In this document: positions 26,963 through 40,534 of the stretch, one piece after another
Numbering within the stretch: the stretch's first letter is position 1
How the letters are laid out: each line of letters opens with the position of its first letter
NCBI GenBank assembly: GCA_914767715.1
Contig: OU612066.1
Location: forward strand, 14,699,001 to 14,763,000
Reading direction: 5' to 3'
Source of the DNA: Membranipora membranacea
Lineage: Eukaryota; Bryozoa; Gymnolaemata; Cheilostomatida; Membraniporidae
DNA: 64,000 bases
Made by a program: the position numbers and the translations under genes
Notes under the pieces: generated by a model
Databases searched by the model: none
Told to the model about the DNA's origin: nothing
Seen by the model: only the letters and a program-made list of their open reading frames with translations

Positions 26963-29900
26963 CTACGAGTAGAAAGTTAGGACAGATTCCTGATTACCCC
27001 TAAGTAGTAATGTTGGAGCTGGGAGATCTCTAGTAAGACAGTCAATCCATGACATGTACAAAGGAGTAGGCAGACCTTTTCTTGGCACAGGCAGAGTTCT
27101 AAAAGACATACAAACATAATTTTAGGTTCTTCAATATTGCATGAGTGAAGATTGTCCATACAAAAAATATACATCTAGTGATCATTTGAATCAGGTGAGG
27201 AAAACAGGACAAAGTCGACTTTCTCATGTAGACTACTGATGTAGCATAAATATGTGAATGGTGCTGTATTTTCATGAAGTCTCATGTCTGGAACGAAAAT
27301 AAAGACCTTTCGAAACTATAATTAACAAAGCCGTTGAGGCTTTAACTGCATGCACAAAATCAGTTAACAACTGAAACTAAAATGCATTCATCAATGAGAT
27401 ACTATGATCAGACTTGTGTGCTTTAGCCTGTCCTGACAAACTTTGTTGTGGGAGGAGGGGGAAGACAACAAACACAACAAAGCTCATCAAGGCAGGCTAT
27501 GTGTTGTCAGAGCCCCCCAGGCTTTTGCCCCCGCCCAACGGCCCCCGAGCTATGTGTGCTTGTGACTTACGCTACAATAAGGGCAGCATCCTTTGACCTC
27601 TCCAGTATGAGATCCCTAGTTCTGAGGTTTCTGTAAGTTCTCTCCTTGTTATCATTAAGTACATCATCAGTAACTACCATCCGGCTGTCCTCTGTAGACG
27701 CCGAGTCGTCTGAGCGCTTAAACTTAGAGATTGTTTCATTGAAGATTCGCTTACTGCAATAAACAAATATTACTAAAATGAGAGGTAGCATACCTATAAG
27801 ACTATTTCAGCAGTCAAAACCAACTCAGCAATTCTATGTACAGTTTAAAAATAAGGCTGGATGCATTTTTGTATGGCATTCTTACACAGACAACTCTTTA
27901 GTTATCCTTTTGTGTAGTTTATTGTGGGTGATGAAACTATTTGGTGCACCACAAATCATATTGGAGTGAAAAAAGTCAGTTTTTTGAGTAATAAACAGAA
28001 AAATGGCACATTGATGCAGGAAAGTTGAGAGCGACATACAAATGCCGTCAGAAAAAATGAGGGGACTTACCTTTCATTAGATGGAGGTTTTCCGAAGGTG
28101 GGTATCACTTCCATATCATGGTAATCTATTCTAAATTTACTAAGCAGTGTCGCCATGCTGCAAATATGACGGAAGTAAAAGTATATATCTGATCAATGAG
28201 TTGAATATCAATCAGGTTTATGTACCGCAAAAAACGTGATTATCTTTTGTTTTGCGGTCCATAACCAAACATGGCATGGTCTCAAGTCACGACCATCAAC
28301 GTGTATTATATCATATTTATTATATAAGTGGTTTTCACCAAATGGTAGCGTTAGCTGTATGACACCCACATAGTGTGCAGGTTTAAGTGTACGAACGCTT
28401 CCGACTACTATTCATAATAAGGTTAGTGGCAGTATAATAGATTGTTGTTTCTTGTGAAAAGGAAGCTTACTTTTTCTGCTCTTTGCTAAGTTCCCCTTTC
28501 TTAGTACCAGGTAAGAACACTCTAAGTTTACAGTTCTGCCAGTAAGGCTTCATAGAGAGAATGTGGGGTATGAGCAAAGTTAGACCACCATCGTCAAACA
28601 ACCACCACACATCTATCGTTCCTTTCTTCTGCTTGAGATGAAATCTGTTGATTTCTGGCACCTTGCCTCGTTGAAGTCTCTTACTGCCTATATATGTAGT
28701 CATGGCAACTTCATCCTGAGAAAAAGAACAGAAATTAAATACGGTCGGTCAGATCAGTTTGGTTGAGTGAGCTAACAAGTCAGTCCTTGCCATTTAGTCA
28801 TTGACATAGACATAAGCTGTTTCCGCTGATCCTTTATATTGGGGGTACAAAAGAAGGCCGATTATGTTGGTAGGATGAGGTAGTAAGAAATAACTGCCAC
28901 ATTTAATCACCACTACCACCAATAAATAAACATATCTAATACTATAATAGATATAATATTATATTTTATATGTTCATGTCTTTCAAGTAAAGAAGTTGAA
29001 ACGAACCTCATCAAACTCTTCATCTTCATCCTCGATGTCCTCATCTACAGCTTCTATGTTATCATCAGCCTTAGCGTCTGCCTTTGAAGCCTTCGAGGCT
29101 GCAGCAGCAGCACCTCCGCTTGAGGTCGACAGTAATCTTGTGTGTTCTGTTCGAGTTTTAGCTGTTTATGAGACAAGCAATAAAATTATGAAGTAAGATG
29201 GAAGCATTAAGGGTTATTTTAAGACGGATGAAAAGATATTCTTTGCTCATGCAGTTAAATTTGTGACTCTAGCTATACGACCGGCATCACCGACTACTGT
29301 GAGTAACTCGCTTCTATCAATATATCCTTTGTTTTCGGCATAAACATATAAATACTATATAAATACTATAGTATTTATATGTTTATGGTTTCATGTAAAC
29401 TCCAACACTACACTCCATATAATGGCTCATTACATTATCACTACCATCAAAAGTTGGGGGGCATCCATAAAATATAAGCACTGGGCTGAAATAGGCATGC
29501 AGTCCAAAGCAGAGAACAGGGAACAAAACGTATAGAAACTCAAGGAAACACAGCCTGATGTTATTATCTCACTACAATACCTGATTCTGCTGATATGTGG
29601 TTGTGTGGCTGTGCTATAGTATCAGATAAAAACTCAAATGTTTTGAAATTGAAGATTGTTAGATTTTTTTAATTAATCCTTACATTTATTACAGAAAGTA
29701 GGAGTCAACTTTGAATGTCAAGTATTTGTTAAACTCAGGACAAAAGATTTAAAATGATAGTTCGTTGAGGAAGAAGTGCAGTCTTAACTTTGAGAACTAA
29801 AGATTTTTTTCCACCGGTAATATTGACAGCTGCAGGACGGAGACCTCTAAGGTCATTCCACAACAGTTGCCGTTAAAATAATGCAAACAATCTTCAAAGC

Positions 29901-32900
29901 AGGCTTATCCATGTCAGAAATTCATCATATTGGGCCTTGTGAGGGCCGCACTACCAAAAACACTAGCTTTTAGCGATTACTATCCGCTGTAAAATTTACC
30001 GATACTGCACATCGAGTCACAACATCACAAGCGTCGGATAGTTGAATAGTTGACTGTGATGACCAGAGTGTTAACAACAACAGTGCGAGCAAATTATACG
30101 AGTGATATTATACCTGTCGTGTCAGTATAACAGTGCCTATCTATTACTGCTGACCGAGCAGCAGTACAGTGACTGTGTATGATATCTAAGTTAGGCCCAT
30201 CTACATCACATAACATGCCATCATATTGTGTAAGTGATGATGTAAATTTGTGATCGGCCTCAAAAAATTTAATTTATTGCCAAGCTAGTATTTGGTGTAG
30301 TGAGCTAAGGCTTATCTATAGTGATTTTCTTTCTAGATATCTTTTTGGCACAATATTCATACTCCGTTGAATGCATAGTTATTGCCATGAAGAACGCAAC
30401 GCAACACCATATCTGTTTATCTCTGAGGAAACAGAAGTTATCTCCTCTATACAAAAGAGCAGACAACTCGCATGATCAAATAATGATGACATATGCACTT
30501 ACAGGCAAGTATAAGTTCATCTTCTGTGATGTGGTGAGAAATATCAAATCCTTTTGAAACTCTGAGGATACCCACACCAAAGTTAGCATCGAAAGCATCA
30601 CTGAAATAAAAAGGTTTTGTTTGCAATAAACTGGCATAAGACTGCGTTGTTGGGATCAGCAAGATAATAAAACTGGATGTTTATGACTGTTCATGAACTC
30701 ATCATTGAGGAAAAAGGGATAAAGGTTAGCAAACGATTTTTTCTGCAATGTTAGCATACCAGAATAGCATCAGCCGGCACACAAGAATATCATAGCAATT
30801 TAACTCACTGCACGATGTGAACATAGTCAGTAATCTTCTCTGGATCGCAGCTGAGCCAATCAGATTTGAATCCCAGCATGATAGTGTTGGGTTTGAGTTT
30901 GCCGAGTCCCGATGTCTGTAGGAGAGACAGACACCCTCCCCTCAGTGACTCTGAGGACACATAGTTATAGAAACCCTTAACTCGCCTCTTATTCATCAGC
31001 TCATACACACGATCCAGCCGACTGTTACTCAAAGTTTTCCTCTGACGATTACCCAAGTCAGACTGCATAAGTAAATATTAGGATAAATAATGAATAAAGT
31101 TCTACACTGATAGGTTCTGAGGCTGTCAGATTTACTCTGAAGCACAAATGGCAGATCGATACCTAAATAATCTCTTGGCAGACAATCGTAGACGCATTTA
31201 TGGCATTATAGTAGCTATGTGTGTCTTTAATCATGGCACAGGAGCTCCAAAGTCGCACTGCTACTCTTCAGCCAGTGCCAGTGTGAAACAGAGAAAATAA
31301 TACAATGACGGAGAGGGCAAAGCAGTCAAAGAAACAAAAGAGGATCAAGTAGTTCAGACATAACTATGGCATCGTAACTACACAATATGAATGTCAATAA
31401 GCGTGATATAAAACTGTGATAAAACACTGCAATAACAAGTCACTCACTGGTGAAACAACATGTCCGCATATGAGAAGTGAGATTCCTTTAGAGATGTTAC
31501 TGGCAAAGTCTACTAATGCAGGTCTACTATGCGGGGCTCCACTAAGCACCAATATCTGAGGCCTAGAATACAACAGTCAGTGGCTAATACATCACACAAT
31601 TCGTACGCATTATCAGTATGGAGTTATTATACATGTATGTATATGGTGACTCAGATATCAGGACAATAAATGCTTTTCAAAAAGTCTTTTGCCATTTATA
31701 GTTAGATGACCGGTAGAATTACAATTACCGTCATTGCATGTTCAAGTTGGCTAATTGTATGAAATCTGTTTAAAAATTTACCCGCAATGTCTTCGAATAT
31801 CCAAGTGGGAACAATTTATCAAATCATTTGGCAATTATGACCAGATATACTAAAACTTTGCAGCTGACGTGATCATCATCATTTGGTGGCACGGAAAAGT
31901 CTACCAGAGTTTACAACACAAGCTAAAGTGATTAAATTCTAAAACAAGCAAACCACGCCTCTCTCATTTAGATACAACATGAATTCATACCTGAAGTTTT
32001 TCACATGCTCTTTAGTTGATACAAGTTTTAAAGCTGAGATAAGAGTACTCTTATAAACATGAGCCTGGGTGGAAGATCCCCAATTGATGTCTGTAAAGAA
32101 AGAAAGGTATTCGATTATTGTTTTTTCTAATTATAACTATTTATATCTAAATGAGAACTATTTAGAACTATTTATACCACCCTTCAGGAAAAAATTCCAC
32201 GTATTCTAGCAACACCAGCTAATGGAGAAAATCAAGCATATACTTGCTTACCTAATGTATTACAGTATGTGACATAATGTGCTTCAAGTATTTTCACACA
32301 GGGTCTGCATACAATGGTGGAGTACATATATACCGTAATACCTCACCTATAAGGCGCGTGCCTTATAGATGAAGGTGCCTATAAGAGTGGAGCATATAGG
32401 CGCGGCTATCATTGGAATTAGCATTTTTATATTTGGGTTAGACCAAACCCAAGCCCTACAGGTGAAGTGTCTGCCTGGTTAACACGAAGTTGTGAGTTTG
32501 AATCCCGCTGAGGTCAGTTATTTTTCCAAAGGGGTGCCTTATAGCTGTACGGTGCCTTATAACTGGAGCATTTTTATTTTTTCCGAGGGAGGTGCTTCAC
32601 TTATATGGCGGTGCCTTATAAGTGAGGTATTGCGGTACACTCATCAGAAATATAAAAGCATGACTAACATAGACAAAGCTAGCTTCACACACTGATAAAT
32701 TTAAGTCCTTGTAATTCTAGGATGGGTCGATGCAAAACTCACCTGGTTTTTTATAATGGACGTAAAGATACAGAGCAGCGACAAATGCGAATGTGATAAG
32801 CGCCGCCCACCACTGGATGATGAACATCATAACCAGACAAAGTCCTGACCCTATCAACGCTACATACATATTGTAATACTTGAATGACGGTCTCCAACCT

Positions 32901-35900
32901 GCAAAAAAAATTTAAATCAAAGGTGGAAGTTTAAGTTGGATAATACACAAATCCGAACTTGCATCCAGACAAAACTTAAAATTGATATTAATTGATTATT
33001 TTATAATTTATTATTCATCTTAAAAATTATTATATTTCTTATAATTTATTAGAGTATCTTATAAACTTATAATATGATAGAATCGAGAAAATATTAGAAG
33101 TTTTCTTCCCTTTGCGTAACGGCTAGCGCAAACAATTTGTTAAAATATTTTAATACCCATCTTTGCTGTTCTTTCCATTCCTATAGAATCCAGAAGCAGA
33201 CATACATTAAGTTGGGCTACTGGGATTATCGTGGTAGTTTCTAGCAGACATGTGACATCATCAAACCAGTGTCTGCTGACATCTGACATGTTTAAACCTC
33301 AATCTATCTCTTTTCTGCTGTTTTTGACATCATAATATATAAATAATTTTACAATTCTACCCTCAGTTGAGTGACTTAATGTTCTAGTATCCAACATGTC
33401 ATCATTTCCTTTGTAATCTAGATTTTATGTGGGGTGGGAAGTTTCTCTTGCAACACAACAAAATTTAGCGAATGATTATTATTATACATCTTTTTATTTT
33501 TTCTTGAGGTTAACTCACCAGGAGATTTAGAGAGAGATGCATCGAAGACACTGTAGTTGATCAAAGTATACGCCATCAGGAAAAAGTTTGATATGAGAGG
33601 AGCGATGGCGTTCAGATCACCTGTGAAAATAAAATAAAATCACTGATAGTCTCAGCCAAGCTTCAAACCATGCAAGTTCATGCCAGCATCATTCAGTAAC
33701 TAATTTTTCTTCTATATATTTGGTATACACAGAGAACGTGAGTTACACTAGAGGGTGAAGTATTCACAGGAGAAAAAGGTCACCATTTTGCACATTTGTG
33801 GCACGCTAATATTTGCACAAATCTCATTGCCTAATATCAACTCATCACTTAGCGAAGATTTGTGCTCACTTGCCCTAAGCCCCTCCAAACTGGCCAAACT
33901 AAACTTTAGCTATTATTTACACCTCCTTGCAGTCTATGGGTCTTTTAGAACAGGCGTATAATATTGTGATGAAGTCAAGTTGTCTTGCCATGTAACATGA
34001 AAACTAACCAATGATAATAAAAGCCACAGCGATGACGTATGTGAGGAAATACGAGAGCCTAGGTTCATCTGCAGGTCCGTATCCTTTACTGAATACGTGT
34101 ATATAAGGGAAGATTCTATCCTTACAAACAGCCTGTAAAATAATGCGAAAAAACTTGACACAACCAAATATTCACAACAAAAAATCTGTAATCATTTTAA
34201 TACTACTTTCTCTCATTGGGCCACGAATAAATTAAACATCTCAATTATGTAAACTATGTGCTGTAACTGCCCGATAGATGAGGAAACTTGTAAATGAAAG
34301 TAAACTCTGAAATTTTTCTGAATTTATTTTCAGAATAAACAATTAAAGTGAGAGCTATTCTGAAAATTTTTCAGAATTTATTATCGAAAATAATTCATTT
34401 CCAGGTAAATCAAATTGGTATCTGAAAGAATGATGTGACTCACTTGGAAGATTTTGGGAGCACTGACTAGACTGGCTAAAGCAGATGACAGGGTAGCAGC
34501 GAATACACCGGCTATGATAATAGGTCCCCATCCGGATACCATCTCCATTACCTAAAAATATGAGAGAAGTGATAACCATGATGAACTCAAAGTTCACATT
34601 CCGCAACTTTGGGCCAATATGAAATAAGCGCAAGACATTAGGAGGGTTTCAGTTTTGGATGTTTGATTATTAGTTGTCATAAATAAAATGACAGTTCTCG
34701 CTACAGATCATTGAGGGTACTGTGTTGGAACATTTGCCATAATTGTATGACATTTTGGTCCACTACACATTTACCGTTTTCAGAATTTGGTCTGTCAAAC
34801 TTACCCTGTAAGAATTCATGAGACCATATGGACATTCTCCGATAGCACATTCGATACCAAACTGACCCGAGGCGTCTCTGACGACACTAGCACCGAGTAA
34901 CCATAGACAGGCTATGTATGTAATACCAGTTATAATTATGGCTAATAGTGTGCCTTTAGGGATGGCTACTGAAGGGTTCTACAACAGCAACAATGAAATT
35001 ATTAACATTTTTTAGATTTTCAATAGAGGCCTCATCTTATTTCAAAGCGTTGTGTTCACAAAGAGTAAGGAGTACAAAATAACATTCCAGTTTTAGGTAA
35101 AGGTGGGGATTATTTTCCAAAGACAAAATTTGTTGATTTGAATCGAAATAAAAGATCCTTCACAACTCAATCATATGCTGAGATGAGACAGACTCATCAT
35201 TTCTATTATAGAGTCTACCTTGAGATCTCCTGAGATATTTGCACCAGCCAGGATACCAGTAGCAGCAGGGAAGAATATAGCAAACACAGAGAAGAATGAC
35301 TCATCATCTCTAAAGTCTGGTCCAAAGTTCTCCTTAAAAGGTGATCGGACTGAATCTAAAAACAATCAAATAGAAGTTTTGTCGTAGTGGTGCTACTATG
35401 AAATTCATGATGCTTCTTATGGCAGTACTATCAACAGTTCCCCTTATCAGCCAACAACCACACACGTCAAATTCCTAAAGATATAAACACCATGAAAATC
35501 TGTTAGGTGACATTTGTGAACAGGTTTTCTTTCCCATGTGATACATACTGTGTACAGATGTGTAGGACCCTAAGGCTTAAACTACTAATACCTTTAAACA
35601 GAATATGTTACATCAGTAAAATTCCTAGAAAAAGTGATACCTAGAGGGTCTGTGAATCTTCACTTTCACTGTTCTTGTGGGGTAGATTTACTTACTGTTA
35701 TAAAAGCCAACATTGCCTTGTAGTATCTGTGCTTCTGTAGGAGGAATAAACATTCCAACCAAGAAGTTCACCAGAGATATCAACAGAATAATCAGTAATA
35801 CTATCTGTGCCTAGAAAAGAAAGCATTCATCATTTGATATTTTATCCAATTTAAAATCAGACATAAATGGTCACAAAAACAGTTTCCCAGCCCAGTTTAA

Positions 35901-38900
35901 GTACTACATTAGCTGATTATCTTAGAAATACGTTCTTGTGTGTAGACAAAGTGAGCCTAAATGATGCTAAGCGCATTCATCAAGCGTATTTTTCATTTTA
36001 GGAATCATCTACTCTTGTACATTGAAAGGGCAACTCCCATTACATTACTTCATTTACTATCATGTGGTCAGGGAGTTTGGTCCCTGCTCCCTAATGTGGT
36101 CAATATTGTCATGGTGATTAATGAAATTGCTCGACATCTTAATTTCTAAAATTTGAGCAGTGCTTATTAGGAAGATGGCTGCCTGGAGTGAGCATCAACA
36201 ACGGTCTTAAATTAATAGTTTCCTATAATAATCTATTTTCATGAACTATGCAGCCATCCCTGTTACCTCAACACCAACCTGCTTACCCTGGCTTCCCACT
36301 CCATGCCTATTAGAGCGATACACAGTAGAAATGTTACAGTAGTCACTCCGATAATCCTCACATCATTCAGTTCATCAAATATCAACATATCCCCTGCCTA
36401 AAGTGAGAATAGACATAGCTAGACATCAAAAGCCATGGGAGTGTAAGATTAAATTGATAACAAAAAACAAGTATAATATGCTACTATTAAACTTTAATGC
36501 AGTGGAAGGATGAATCAAATTCACCTAGTTGAAGTGCACAGAATAAAAAACACACACTGCCAAGTTTTTAATGCCTTTGTTTGCAGTATAGCTTTAACTC
36601 CTTCATGCGATATAATAGGATAGTCAATCAGCCATGGGACATTAAGTATCAGGTGTATACTAAGACTAGATTTTAGTGCTAATTATTCACTCCTGTACAC
36701 AAGTAGACATTAAATGGCAGAATTCAGGAATAAAAAATTGAGCTCATAAAGATCATGCATCCCCTGAATGGCATTTGTTGTTCACAAAAAAATGATAGAT
36801 AGTTGGAGATAAATTATACATACAAAGATTAACCAGAAATTGACAGGTAAAAATTCAGGAATTTTAGTCTGCATCTATTAATATTTATACCAACCTGTCT
36901 GGTCAAAAATAAATCAGATTCAATTTTGATTAGCGAATACATTGCATCAAATTCCCAGATGACTTGGAGCCATCTGCCATTAAATATAATTATAGATTGT
37001 TTTGACCTTTGACCATGGATGTTGCTTCCCTCCGACTTATATCAAAATGTGATTAGTGGCAGTATCCCAATGAATATCGTATACCTCCTTTTTTGGGTGA
37101 CTCACTAAGTATATTTTCATATGAGAACATGTCAGCATGAGAAAAGGTTGGGAAAGATTGAATTGATCTACTGCAGCATGGCATGGCCAACCGTAAACTC
37201 AAATGATATCAGAAAAGTATTTTATCGCAGGGTTGTATTGTTCTTCAGAGCTAGAGATTACCCTTATCTTACGTCTTATCATTTGAGTATTATTATTCAT
37301 TTTCGAAAACGTTGATGCGTTTTCTAAGGGTTTTAGACTACATAAGCCCTGATGTAACTTTTTTATGCGGGGGGGGGGGGGGGGGGGGGGGCTTGTCCGA
37401 TACACATTTTCTATTCGGATTAAAATGCAGTTGAACGAGTTGTACTACTTCTAGTTGATAGGTTTTACATCAAACCAAACTCTAAGGTAGGTGTACTATT
37501 GACTGTGGCAATGAAGGAAAGGGTGACCTTGGTGTCACCTGACAGCCTGTGGTCTTCTCCAAGCCATGGGAAACAGGCTGTCATATAACTTGGGTGGATA
37601 TTTAGGTACACACATGGAAAAGATGCCAAATGGAAGATTCATTATGCGGTTCTCATTGGCACCCATATCGCAAAAGTACATCCAAAGATATCCTGGAATC
37701 TGTGGTCTTATTAGCCACCCATTAGGACATCAAAATTAAATTATCAAGTCCTCTAATATCCCATATCACAGCTTATCGAGTTTGATATACTGAACTTCTT
37801 GGGTAGTGAAACAAGGAAACGTAGCACCTACCTTGAGAAGATCTCGAACTGTTTCAGCAAAGCCGACAACGTACATCGCTACAGCTATGGCATTAGCTAG
37901 TGAGAATATTATACCGATAGCACCACCGAACTCAGGGCCAAGACTACGAGATATCATATAATAAGCGCCACCTACAAAACATTGTATGTACTCCTATCAG
38001 TTCACAGAATCATAAAACGTCAAACATAAAATTATAGAAATGGTTTCCAAGTGACCTAGACTGTGGAGGGATATACAAGAGGGGTGCTTTGAGCTTGTTG
38101 CCACATATGCGGTATTATACGACATCTAGTATTTTTTAAACCAGAAAAACGATATAGTACTGGTTTGCACCACAACAAACAATTACAACAATCTTTAACT
38201 TTTAAATCCTACCTCCTTTGACTTCACCGTTTGTGCATATCGCTGACATGGACAGCGTAGAGATAATAGTAACCACCATAGAGAGAAGAATGATGATGGA
38301 TCCAAAACCAATACCAGCCTGCCCGACCACCCAGGATAGGCGCAGAAAGAGCATAACTCCCCATATATTCAGCAGACATCGTACCTGGGATAAAAAGGAA
38401 AATTATATCGCATAAACGAGTCAACAGAATGAATAATAGATTGTGTCAGGTTTTCTAATCGATATCATTTCTCTGCATCCCGAGGCTGCAATAACCAATT
38501 TGTTAGTCTGTTTGTACAATTGAACAGAGAAGAATGACCTCAGCTATATTGTTGTTGTTTCTATGAAACTCAACGGAAAGGCAGAAGTAATTTCACGAAC
38601 TGCAGCTACTCATCATGGACGTAGGCTAGGCATTACACTCCCTAATTCTAGTTTACGATGTCCTAACTCCAATTAAGCTAATTGTAAGCTCTCCCACATA
38701 TCGGCATGACTAAACATAACTAAACTGCAACCGCTATTAACTGCAAATCACCACAGGCATGATAAGCTCGCGAAGGAACATCTGTTATAACACATGGCAC
38801 CATATTATGAATCATACAGAACAGGTAGAACCACTGATATATATTCATGGATTAGGGGAATCTGACTCTGAACAAACATTTATGGCAATAAATGTATGGT

Positions 38901-40534
38901 TGCTGGAAACAATTTTACATCTTGGAATGGTCCTAAATTTAAGTTATGCTACAGCCGACCTCTTGTCAACATTATCAAGTAGCTTGTCAGAGTTTTAAAG
39001 GTCGAAACTGGTACAAAGTATTTAATGCGTAACGTTAAAGCTGCCAGAATTTTAGCTAGACCCAATTACTGATGGAATTTCTACAACGATAGCCATACTG
39101 TGTATTTTACTATATTTATATCAATGGGTAGTACTAGCCCTATCTTCTTACCAGAACGCCTGTGATCCAACCAAACTTATTACTACTTGGTTTGGGTATA
39201 ACTGTGGTGTCTGCTCTGTCTTTGTCCTTAGGGTCAACAAGTGGAGCTTTCTCTGTCTTTTTCAACCCATCATCTTCCTGAAGTAATACAAATTATGTCA
39301 TTGCATTATGGATGGTAGCGTAACAATATATAAAGTTAGGTAAAATACTCGTCATCACTGAGGAATCCAGCCCAAAACTTCATTACAGCAAGGAGTAACT
39401 CCTTGGCTACTGCTGGCCTTCTTCGAGGGGAGATGCAAGTTACTGCAATGCCTATTTTGAGCACTCAAACTAAACTAAACCAATGTCAAGGAGACCAAGA
39501 TCGATCTTGACTGGAATGTTAATATAAGAACTTTTATAACATTGACCAGAGGCAATGAGCCGTAAGGGGTGGTCAATATAATCACTTCAAATAACTATTT
39601 ATCACTTGATGATTACAGAGCTTTGCACAATACAGGTTTCATGTCTGGATGCCTGATGAGCACAATCACCTGTAATAATGATCACTCGCTGCCCTTACAC
39701 CCACTGTATTATAACACTGTAAGATCAATAATATAATATCAGCAGCACCTGATGTGGAGCAGCATTGTGTTGTGATAGATCAGTCAAACTTAATTAATCA
39801 ACAGCATTGTCCATGATACAAGAAGGGATCACAAAGTAAGGATATATCCTTATGATGTGTAGAGATACTAGGTACTCTGGGATATGATAACCTAAGGTCA
39901 ATGCTATGAATTAGACCAAAATTGGAACATGAAAGTTGCTGCATTTATGTGTACAGCACACAATTATGAACAGCAGATGCAACCACTTTTATGTCAAAAC
40001 TACAAACATGTTTTGACATCAGGCCGTAATAAAAACGTCTATACATAACATTTATTTTTAAACCATCAACCTGCAAAATACTAGCTAATGTCATACCTTT
40101 TCTTCATGGAGTTCCTCTAGAGTGGGCCGTTTGTACGCAGGAGCAGAAGTTGTCTGTCTATAGAAATCTAAATGCGGGATCGCTTCATGGGTGTTCCGTC
40201 CAAAAGTCTTAAGATTTGTAGTGTCAAACTTCCGGTATGTATCGTGAGTGATACTGTTCTCATTATCCTTCTCAAAGGACACTGTTGTGTCTCCGTTACT
40301 CTGCACACTGACATGGCGGTTCCTAGCGGGTGCAGTGGGGGGTTGTAGAGACGCCCTCCTCGGTGACTCAGTAACACTGCTATCACCATCCTCCTTCACA
40401 GCGGATAGATCAGGCTGTTCGCTGGCAGGTAGATCATCTGGATTGTCCGCGCTTACACTGGTTTGGCGTACTTTCAAAACTTCAAACCTGTTAGCAGGCT
40501 TTGTTTCAGCATCTGATGCCCCTGCCCCGTTCAT
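26963..40534 (-). CDS. SLC12A2: Na-K-Cl cotransporter (NKCC-type SLC12)
   Basis: Twenty-one exons: 26963-27098, 27571-27753, 28071-28157, 28471-28715, 29007-29161, 30503-30600, 30809-31062, 31448-31562, 31991-32090, 32743-32898, 33519-33620, 34009-34132, 34444-34551, 34805-34978, 35219-35355, 35696-35810, 36287-36397, 37832-37971, 38213-38384, 39152-39277, 40097-40534. They total 3,276 nt, 1,091 aa, in phase throughout. NKCC transporters move Na, K and 2 Cl together across the plasma membrane. The N-terminus has the SPAK/OSR1 docking motif RFEV (16-19) and the threonine cluster at 96-115, where LKTFGRNT holds the equivalents of human NKCC1 T212/T217. The membrane domain starts near residue 189 with [40 protein letters not shown], then [17 protein letters not shown], are diagnostic. 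The protein ends [16 protein letters not shown] Ser/Ala/acidic linker is encoded at 29,007-29,161. NKCC1, NKCC2 and NCC cannot be told apart in a pre-vertebrate lineage; the symbol names the clade. Confidence 0.95.
29339..29387. repeat. perfect 21-bp inverted repeat, 7-bp loop
   Basis: Arms 29339-29359 and 29367-29387 are exact complements (left arm contains ATAAACATATAAATAC). The sequence is AT-rich and lies in an intron of the cotransporter gene. It may be a foldback remnant or a simple palindrome. Confidence 0.8.
32331..32637. mobile_element. TIR element with internal tRNA-like sequence, copy 1
   Basis: The ends are inverted: TACCGTAATACCTCACCTAT on the left and the complement of TACCGCAATACCTCACTTAT on the right, followed in both by TAAGGC-like sequence. 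Internally GTGTCTGCCTGG and GAGTTTGAATCCCGC resemble tRNA A-region and B-box sequence. Further GGTGCCTTATA motifs repeat inside. The ends fit a TA target site, but this is inferred. It lies in an intron of the cotransporter gene between exons at 31,991 and 32,743. Confidence 0.7.
37369..37391 (+). repeat. 23-base poly-G tract
   Basis: An uninterrupted run of 23 G lies in an intron of the cotransporter gene; it reads as poly-C in the transcript. It may form quadruplex structures on the plus strand. Length may be affected by sequencing error. Confidence 0.9.
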
